Assembly: GCA_965112735.1 (NCBI GenBank)
Contig: OZ218950.1
Location: forward strand, 4,836,001-4,900,000
DNA length: 64,000 nucleotides
Reading direction: 5' to 3'
Source: Phaeosaccion multiseriatum
Taxonomy: Eukaryota; Ochrophyta, other classes
Under the pieces are notes generated by a model, which did not search any database, had not been told where the DNA came from, and saw only the letters and a list, made by a program, of their open reading frames with translations. Of this stretch, positions 55,423 through 64,000 are shown one piece after another (the first letter of the stretch is position 1; each line of letters starts with the position of its first letter). The translations under genes and the position numbers were made by a program.

Positions 55423-56218
55423 TTAGCTTAGCATGGCGCGCAGTAGCGCATCGGTGTCTTTAATGCCCCTCTTGACGGTGAAGGTGCGCAGCTTACCCTG
55501 CGAGGAGTAGTGGGCCAGCAGACCTGCATTCTGCAAGGGAAAAGACATGGGAAGGGATTAGGATAAAAGGCAAGAGAGAGAGGGAGAGACAACAAAGCAC
55601 AATTGGAGAGAAGTGATAAGGGTCAAAACAATTGAAGCAGAAGCTGAGACCAAGAGCCACCTACGAGGTTATGCAAAGAGCACACTCCTTCCGTCCCTCC
55701 CTCCCTCCCTCCCCTCTCCTCAGCAGCTTCTCCACCCCGCCCACTGCACCACTCACGCACCGCCCCTACCTCAACACAAACACATACGTACTCCTTAGGT
55801 TGATCTTAAGTGGTATTAGTCAATATGTATATATATATATGTATACCCCTACCTCCTCATGAAAGATGGCGAAGCGCTTCTTGACGGTCTCCTCCGTGTC
55901 GTCTGCTCGAGAGTGCAGCTCTCGCGGACACAAGGGCCCCTCGGGACAGGAGTCGAAGTCCGGCGGCATGGCAGGCATGTCATAGCCGTCTGCTTGGAAG
56001 GTGGGAGGCAGGTACAACAAAAACAAAAAGGTAAGAGTCTGAGTTGAGGGAGGACGACGGCTGACCAGGCTCACTCCTTGTCAGTCAAGTCAGTCCACGG
56101 AAACCAGACGTCCGCCACTGGCGGACCACCCCTTTACGCAAGAAGGAAGGAAGGCAGCGCCCCACAGCAGCACCTGTTCTCCACCCCTCCTCGCAAGCAG
56201 AAGCCCTTCTCTCTTTTT

Positions 56219-56267
<49 letters not shown>

Positions 56268-57003
56268 TCTCCCTCTCTCCCTCTCTCCCTCGCTGACTGA
56301 CTGACTGAATGACTGACTGACTGAATGAATGATGACGGCCGACCTGTCTCACCTTGCACAATGTGGCACGTGTTGAAGGACTGCCGACACCCCTTGCACA
56401 CCCTCCTGCCCAGCACCTTGCTCACGGCCACCCACTCCTCTAGCGTTATATGCATGACACGCTCCACGGGGGCCAGAGTGCCGGCAAGAGTGTCGAGGTG
56501 CTCCGCTTGGGCCAGCGTACGGGGGTAGCCGTCCTTCCGTGCGTGGGGGGGAGCAGAGGCCAAGAGAAAACAGAGCGTGTTGAGTGCTTTCATATTGATA
56601 CTTGGAGAAACATTAAAGGTCACCCTCTCACCAGAAGGAAGCCCGGCTCACGCTGCTGCTCACGCTGCTGTAGCGTCAGCTGACGAAGCTGGTTCTCCAG
56701 GAGGTCATTTGTCAACCGATCGGGGGCGAGCTTGCCCTGCCGCGTAAATTGCTCCAACTCGCGCCCAAGGGCAGACGAGGAAGCCACCTCCGCACGAAGC
56801 AGGTCACCCAATCCAAGCAGTGGCACGCTCTGGACGAGTGGCATCGACGAGAGAAAGAGAGAGGGAGAAGGAAGAGTGTAAGGAGTGGGCTGGGAGGGCG
56901 ACGAGCTAGCTTTCCCGCGCGATCTCACCAGCCTCTTCGAGATGATGCCTGCGAAGGTCCCCTTGCCCACGCCTGGGGCTCCCAGAAAGACGAAGCGCCG
57001 CAT
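55423..57003 (-). CDS. Adenylate kinase family protein
   Basis: Five exons in phase: 57003-56929, 56829-56632, 56533-56353, 55989-55853, 55530-55423; 232 residues, normal for long-form adenylate kinases. The enzyme interconverts AMP + ATP and 2 ADP. The P-loop is GAPGVGKGT. LGLGDLLRAEV matches the NMP-binding region. FLLDGYPRTLAQAEHLD is the diagnostic signature. The LID has CKGC and a later CPEGPLC, which could form a four-cysteine zinc site in place of the His/Ser type. RADDTEETVKKRF is the conserved R.DD....V..R block. No clear organelle presequence is present from this start. The divergent ARPC5 start is only ~165 bp away. Confidence 0.94.
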
Positions 57004-57167
57004 GAGCTGCGTCAGGCGCTGGTGGCCGCAGCCGCATGGAGCATGGGAGCCGCTTATTCTAGTGAGATGATATGGAGAGAAAAGGAGGGGAGAGGGGGAA
57101 TTACGTTTGCTGCCATCCTCTACTCTACTTGCTTCTTCACACGAACGACTTTGTTCCCCGCAAGACG
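57004..57167. promoter_or_regulatory. Compact divergent promoter, adenylate kinase and ARPC5
   Basis: 164 bp separate the adenylate kinase ATG from the preferred ARPC5 ATG. An in-frame ATG at 57072 would leave 68 bp and add a 32-residue stretch without features. No TATA box. Confidence 0.5.
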
Positions 57168-58351
57168 ATGCCTGCCCCACCCCCTCCCCCGCCTCCCCGC
57201 CAACCTCCCCCACCCCCGCCTCCCGCTGCTGGCGGGGTGCCTCGGCAAGCGCCGCCTCCTCCTCCCTCTCGCGTCCCCCCCCCACCCCCACCCCAAGCTG
57301 GTGCTCCTCGGGTGCCTCCCCCTCCCCCTCCCTCTCGTGTGCCACCCCCCCCACCCCCACAGCAACAGCCTCCGTCAGCTCCTGCAGTGCCACCCCCGTC
57401 GGTTCCTGCAGTGCCACCTCCGCCGGCCCCAGCAGCAGCACCACCGGCACCAGTACCAGCGGCAGCACCTCCAGCAGCACCTCCAGCAGCACCTCCGGCA
57501 CCGCCAGCAGCTGGACCCTCAGCAGGCCACCAGCAACAGTCGTATGTCTCCACTCCGTCTGTTGCGCGTCCCGCGGCACCGCCAGCAGCAGGGCCGGCAG
57601 CAGGTCACCAACAGGAGTCTTACGGCTACACTCCGTCGACTGCCCCTCCCCCACATGTGGAGGACCCCTCCGGTAACTATGAGCCAGCTGTGATGGAGAA
57701 GGTGGAGGAGAGGGAAAAGAAGGTGCGCTCAATGCTGCATAAGGACGCGGCAGGGGCGTTGAAGGTGGCGCTGGAGGACCCACCCGTTGGCCTGAAAGAT
57801 CACAAGACTATCAAGGTTAGTTTGTCTGCTGTTTGAGTAGAGGGAGAGAGAAAGAAGGCTCACTGACCGGCCTTGCACCCTTCCCCATACATGACCCTGG
57901 CCCACCTATCTCTTCCTTGCCCATCCATCCGCACAGAGCAAGAGCGTATCAATGGTCTTGCTGGTGCTAAACAGCATCCGAGAGGAGCAGATGGGGCCCA
58001 CCGTGGACGGCCTCACGGACCCTGAGCTTGACCTGCTCATGAAGTTCATCTACGCTGGCCTTGCTCGACCACAGAACAACGGACCGCTCTTCAAGTGGCA
58101 CGCAAAGTGAGTTGTTTCCTGTCGGCTAGAAGGAGGGGGCTCGGTTGTTGTCGCATACACTGACATTTGATGCGCTGTGGTCTCTCTTTCTTCCCTTGCT
58201 CCTCTCCTAAGTCCCTCCCGCCCTCCGCGCCCCTCCCCTCCCCTCCCCTCCCCTCCCACTCTCTCCTTGTCTTGTGCTCCAAAGGGTGCTGCAAAAGGCA
58301 GGTGTGGGGGCTGTGGCTCGCGCCGTGGCGGAGAGGAGGACCGTCCAGTGA
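57168..58351 (+). CDS. ARPC5: ARPC5 (Arp2/3 subunit 5) with polyproline N-terminus
   Basis: Three exons in phase: 57168-57815, 57937-58106, 58285-58351; 294 residues, versus about 150 for typical ARPC5. The C-terminal ~115 residues match ARPC5/p16, which holds ARPC4 and Arp2 in the actin-nucleating Arp2/3 complex: MLHKDAAGALKVALEDPPVG, LLVLNSIREEQM, LDLLMKFIYAGLARP, LFKWHAKVLQKAGVGAVARA and the terminal ERRTVQ. Residues ~1-165 are PPPPPP-rich, with repeated SRVPPPPPPQ, QAPPPPPSRVPPPPPPQ and two AGHQQ(Q/E)SY motifs, like profilin/SH3/WW-binding regions of formins and WASP. The start at 57168 is preferred over 57072. The fused polyproline arm is unusual for this subunit. Confidence 0.92.
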
Positions 58352-59870
58352 GTGGAGCGGAGGAGTGAGCAGTGACCATACCGTGACTGTGCAGTGAGTG
58401 AAGCGCGCTCTCTACGTACATCATGTTACGCACGAAGCTCTGTCTGTAGAAACTTTCGCCGCGACTCTTTTCTCGTCAGCAGCGGGTTCTCTTTTTTATC
58501 TATATCCTCTATACCCTCTACCGTTTGCGTGGGAAGGAGGCCAGCAGGGGTCGAAAGGGAGAAGGGCTCCGTTTCAGACAGACAAATAAATAATGCAGTC
58601 AGTTTGATGATGCCGCGGTGTGAAGACGTGAGCCTGAAAGTCAGGTGCATGGGGCTGAACACGCACAGGCCCACACGGAAATGTAGTGGCGGAAGAAAAA
58701 GAGGGAAGAAGAAGCGCATTGCCTACGCCAGCCATTGACTTACTCAGTGTGCTACTCATGTGCACACCACATACGGGGGGGGAGAGAACAGCCCTGTCCA
58801 GCCTGTCCAGGCACTCCAGAGGGCCCTGTCCAGCCTGTCCGGGCAGTCCAGAGCATAGGGGCCGCTGATATTGAGGTTTGAGGGGGTAAGTGGGGCGTTC
58901 GTTGCCTTGGATGTTGGTTGGTCAGAGGCGTCAGAGAATGAGGGGATGGCATGGCCCGGGCAGCGGGTCCGGCTTACCATAAAAACACACATACACACAC
59001 ACACACGGTGGTGAAACGCCTACCGTTACGCACCGTACAAGGAAACCACGAAAGGGGGAAGGCAGGGACTCGGAACATAACACGAAAGAAGCCCCCTCAC
59101 CCTCTTGATACTCTTGTAAACGGGGGAAGGAAGAGGGGACAAGAAGCAAGTCTTCGGAGCAGAGCTGCGCGTTGTTATTCTTTAGTCGACATGTGTGACC
59201 TCCCTGCCCGCAAAGGGCCCCCCGCCCTTTCTTGACGACAAAATGTCCACGGACACACTTCCGGCTACCCACACTCAACACTCCCCTCCATGCCGCGTGC
59301 AGTGCAGGCATCCACATCCCCGCGAAACCATCTACAAGGACAATATTTACTGCGCAAAACGAAGCATAGAGCGACAGCAAGGGCAGGGGAAGAGGAAAGG
59401 GGGGAGGGGAGGGAAGGTGCGGTGAGGGTCCATAAGGGTGGCAAGTCGAGCAAGCAGGAACAGGCATTGACCACAACCGGGAGGAGGAGGTGGGTTGGCA
59501 GGTAGGTGGGTTAGGTGGGGTAGGTAGTTAGGTGGGTAGGTGGGTGGGTAGGTCGGTGGGTAGGTAGGTGGGTACGTAGGTAGGTGGGTACGTAGGTAGG
59601 TGAGTAGGTGGGGTAGGTAGGAAGGAAGGTAGGTAGGTGGGTAGGTAGGGTAGGTAGGTAGTTAGGTGGGTAGGTAGGTGGGTAGGTGGGTGGGTAGGTG
59701 GGTGGGTGGGTAGGTGGGGTAGGTGGGTAGGTGGGTGGGTAGGTGGGTAGGTGGGTGGGTAGGCGGGTAGGTGGGGAAGGTAGATAGGTGGGGTGGTTAG
59801 GTGGGTACTGCACCACGACCTCTCCGGAGCGACTGTAATGCCCTCGAAAGTCAAGTCAAAGTCATTCTCC
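58352..59870. other. Convergent intergenic region, ARPC5 and ubiquitin-eL40
   Basis: 1.5 kb with no convincing exon. It has CAAATAAATAATG at ~58582, a 30-bp direct repeat containing GGGCCCTGTCCAGCCTGTCC (58790-58855) and a long GGTAGGTGGG array. A 181-codon minus frame (58931-59476) has low-information composition and no recognisable family; it probably lies within or beyond the eL40 3' UTR. Confidence 0.6.
59487..59812. repeat. GGTAGGTGGGT-type array, ~325 bp
   Basis: Degenerate GGTA/GGTG tetranucleotide repeats, plus-strand G-rich. It resembles the CCTA arrays of AVL9-MORN introns in the opposite orientation. Confidence 0.93.
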
Positions 59871-62037
<2,167 letters not shown>

Positions 62038-62333
62038 GGCTGCCCGTCTCCCTGCAACGCTGGCTCTGGCCCACCAAAACCCGCCGCCCCCCTGGAGATT
62101 TGCCGATTTGCCAGCCTGTTGCTGGCGTATGTGAAATGTCGAAAGCACCTGCCTAACTGTTGAGCTCGAGATGAAAGCGGATGGAGGGCGTCGCACTGCG
62201 GGAGAGTTGAATGTTGACGCAATCGGGGTGGGCACGAGTGAGCCCAGCCTTTGTGCATCTTTGCATCAGTAGCGTCCAACCGACGTGGACAAGAGTGCGA
62301 AGAGTGGGAAGTTGGACGGAATCGCGGAGGGAG
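62038..62333. promoter_or_regulatory. Divergent promoter region, ubiquitin-eL40 and nucleoside hydrolase
   Basis: 296 bp between ATGs. The nucleoside hydrolase frame has an earlier ATG at 62211. No TATA box. Confidence 0.5.
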
Positions 62334-63880
62334 ATGGTGGCATCCGCAAATGTGGACGCCGAACCGACAGGGGAAGTTGATGAGGCGTCCTGGCGAACAC
62401 CGCCGACACAGCCAGAGCCTATCTTCTTCTCTCACGACGGCGGCATTGACGACCTCGTCACGCTGTGCCTCGTTTGCCAGGGCGTCCGGGCAAAGCGCTT
62501 CCGCCTCCTTGGAGTCAGCGTCACCGCGGCTGACTCGATCATGCAGCCTGCTTTGCGTAGCACCAGGAAAATCCTCGATGTTTGTGAGCCTTCCACTTGC
62601 TCGTCCTTCTCCGTCTCGGTGTGTGACGCGGAGGGCGTCCACCCCTTCCCCGACGAGTGGAGGGCGGCTTCCTACAGATCGTGCCATTTGCCAGCCCTGC
62701 TGAGGGACGGACCGGCGCGCACCAAACTAGATGCGGACCGGCCTGCCCACTTGTGCCTGCTTGATGCCATCAAAGGATCCCCTCAGCCTATCACAGTGAG
62801 TAGAGAGGAGAGGGGCGGGGCACGGGGGGGGGGGGGGGTTGCAGCGCTCTCTTCGCACCTTTGACGCACTCATTCCCCCCACTCCCCTCGGACAATGGGG
62901 GGATGGGTCACCAGGGCGACCGAGCGCCTTCTGTTCAATCTCGCTGGTGTATCGTTAACCCATATGTGAACCATCAACCAACCACCACCCCTCTCCAGAT
63001 CCTAGAGACTGGGCCACTGACATGTGTGGCGCGGATGCTGGAGGTGTGCTCCCCGGAGACGCGGCTGAACATTAAACAAATCGTCTGGATGGGCGGCGCA
63101 ATCGATGTTGAAGGTAATGTCCGGGGCCAGAACGTCAACAGCGGCAGCAGCAGCAGCAGCAGCAGTAGCAGCAGTAGTAGTAGCAGCAGGGTGAAGCACG
63201 ACGGTAGCGCAGAGTGGAATAGCTTCTGGGACCCCGTATCGGCCAGCGCAGTGCTCCATTCAGGGGTCCCAGTAACCCTTTGCCCGCTGGACGTGACCCG
63301 CCTTGCCCCCATCACCACCTCCTTCCTCACCCGCCTCGCGACTGCGGAACCTTGCGCTGTCGGAAGCGCGACGTGCCTCGTGGGGGAAGGAAAGGACGGC
63401 ATAGGTGGCTGCCAGGGGGAAGGAAAGGACGGCATAGGTGGCTACCAGGGGGAAGGAAAGGACGGCATAGGTGGCTGCCAGGGGGAAGGAAAGGACGGCA
63501 TGACTGGCTGCCAGGGGGATGGAAAGGACGGTATAGAGCAAGAGCAAGAGCAAGAGCAAGAGCCAGTGGCGCCGCTGGCAGACCTGGTGTGTCAGATGTA
63601 TGCCACCGGGCAGGAGAGCATAGAGGAGGACGCAAGTAAGGAGCCTGGTGGGGATGGTGGGGGGGTGTGCGCGTGGGACTTGTTGACAGCGAGTTACTTG
63701 CTTTGGCCCGACCTCTTCACTTGCACGGAGGCAGGAGTCGCGATCGTTCGAGCTGGCGAGAGCGCCGGGCGGACAGAGAGAAGGAGCCTTGCGGACGGGG
63801 GTGTGGCGGTGTCCGTGCTGTCGGGCCTCGACAAGGAGGGGTGGGAGGGAAGAGTGGTGGCTGCTCTGGCGGAGGGCTGA
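62334..63880 (+). CDS. Inosine-uridine nucleoside hydrolase family protein
   Basis: Two exons in phase: 62334-62795 and 62999-63880; 447 residues, longer than the usual ~320 because of inserts. The family hydrolyses nucleosides to ribose plus base, with a calcium ion held by an N-terminal Asp motif. Here FFSHDGGIDDLVTL replaces the usual D.D.G.DD, so the second, third and fourth Asp remain and the first is Ser. VWMGGAIDVEGNV, AEWNSFWDPVSASAVL and VPVTLCPLDVT are the canonical blocks. The late motif reads AWDLLTASYLL where active enzymes usually have HD, so the proton-donating His appears to be Trp while the Asp is kept. Inserts are a Ser run (~residues 255-270) and an 11-residue repeat GEGKDGIGGCQ in about four to five copies. 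The start at 62334 is chosen because the extension from 62211 lacks family similarity. Confidence 0.91.
63381..63535 (+). repeat. 33-bp coding minisatellite
   Basis: Units of GGGGGAAGGAAAGGACGGCA plus TAGGTGGCTGCCA encode GEGKDGIGGCQ. About 4.5 copies preserve frame, followed by a (GAGCAA)n stretch encoding EQEQEQ. Confidence 0.93.
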
Positions 63881-64000
63881 GAGGAGAGGACCGATTGCGA
63901 GCGAGCAGTCGAGGTGCGTGCTGTGTATGCATAGATTGATGGTGAAGAGGAGGAGAGGACAAGCCGGTGGGTGGTGTAAGTACAGTAGTATTAAAAAAAT
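63881..64000. other. 3' flank of nucleoside hydrolase gene
   Basis: Short 3' flank with ATTAAAAAAAT at the window end. No other gene seen. Confidence 0.7.

Noticed and set aside
57072-57167. Upstream ATG of ARPC5 adding 32 residues
   Set aside because: The added residues have no features and the ATG sits 68 bp from the divergent gene start; the ATG at 57168 begins the polyproline arm directly.
58931-59476. 181-codon minus-strand frame after the eL40 gene
   Set aside because: Composition is non-protein-like and there is no recognisable motif; likely 3' UTR or intergenic.
59487-59812. Telomere-like G-rich repeat
   Set aside because: The units are degenerate GGTA/GGTG tetranucleotides, not a TTAGGG-type repeat, and the array is internal between two genes.

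Overview
This window is nuclear DNA of a GC-rich eukaryote with many introns, most likely a photosynthetic stramenopile (ochrophyte) alga. Three things point there. One protein (minus strand, 14158-16067) begins with a signal peptide cleaved at an ASA-FAP site followed by a Ser/Arg/Thr-rich transit segment, the usual bipartite import signal of secondary red plastids. Introns use GT-AG borders and interrupt even very short genes. Several genes suggest flagella, centrioles and cortical actin: an EF-hand/coiled-coil protein, MORN repeats, an LRR/coiled-coil/SFI1-like giant, and ARPC5. The species cannot be named from sequence reading alone.

I reconstructed fourteen protein genes by joining exons with matching phase. 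They alternate strictly in strand (-,+,-,+ ...) across the whole 64 kb, forming seven head-to-head pairs. From left to right they are: (1) secreted EGF/Cys-rich/Calx-beta protein, minus, 3' end not resolved; (2) EF-hand coiled-coil protein, plus; (3) plastid-targeted protein of unknown function, minus; (4) acidic, low-complexity protein with a possible UBA-like helix bundle, plus; (5) splicing factor SMU1, minus; (6) AATF/BFR2 ribosome-biogenesis factor, plus; (7) UBE2W-type ubiquitin-conjugating enzyme, minus; (8) AVL9 (DENN-like) domain joined to about eleven MORN repeats, plus; (9) a ~2,600-residue LRR, coiled-coil and SFI1-like protein, minus; (10) coiled-coil/disordered protein, plus; (11) adenylate kinase, minus; (12) ARPC5 with a long polyproline N-terminus, plus; (13) ubiquitin-ribosomal protein eL40 fusion, minus; (14) inosine-uridine nucleoside hydrolase family protein, plus.

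The rest is unusually rich in tandem repeats: GACA arrays up to ~870 bp, GTGA, GGGGA, CTGT, CCTA, AAC and GAT arrays, and minisatellites of 23, 43 and 44 bp. Exons carry mostly triplet repeats (poly-Q, -E, -G, -S, -A), introns mostly di-, tetra- and pentanucleotide repeats. Many intron arrays start exactly at the 5' splice site and repeat the donor sequence itself. A 12-bp word, TTGGTGATACAG, recurs about ten times in both orientations, in exons (all frames) and introns, usually next to CAG runs; it looks like a DNA-level dispersed element. No CRISPR array, rRNA, tRNA or intact transposon was seen.

All exon borders were read by eye from splice sites, phase and family resemblance. Family names come from recognised motifs, not from any database search.
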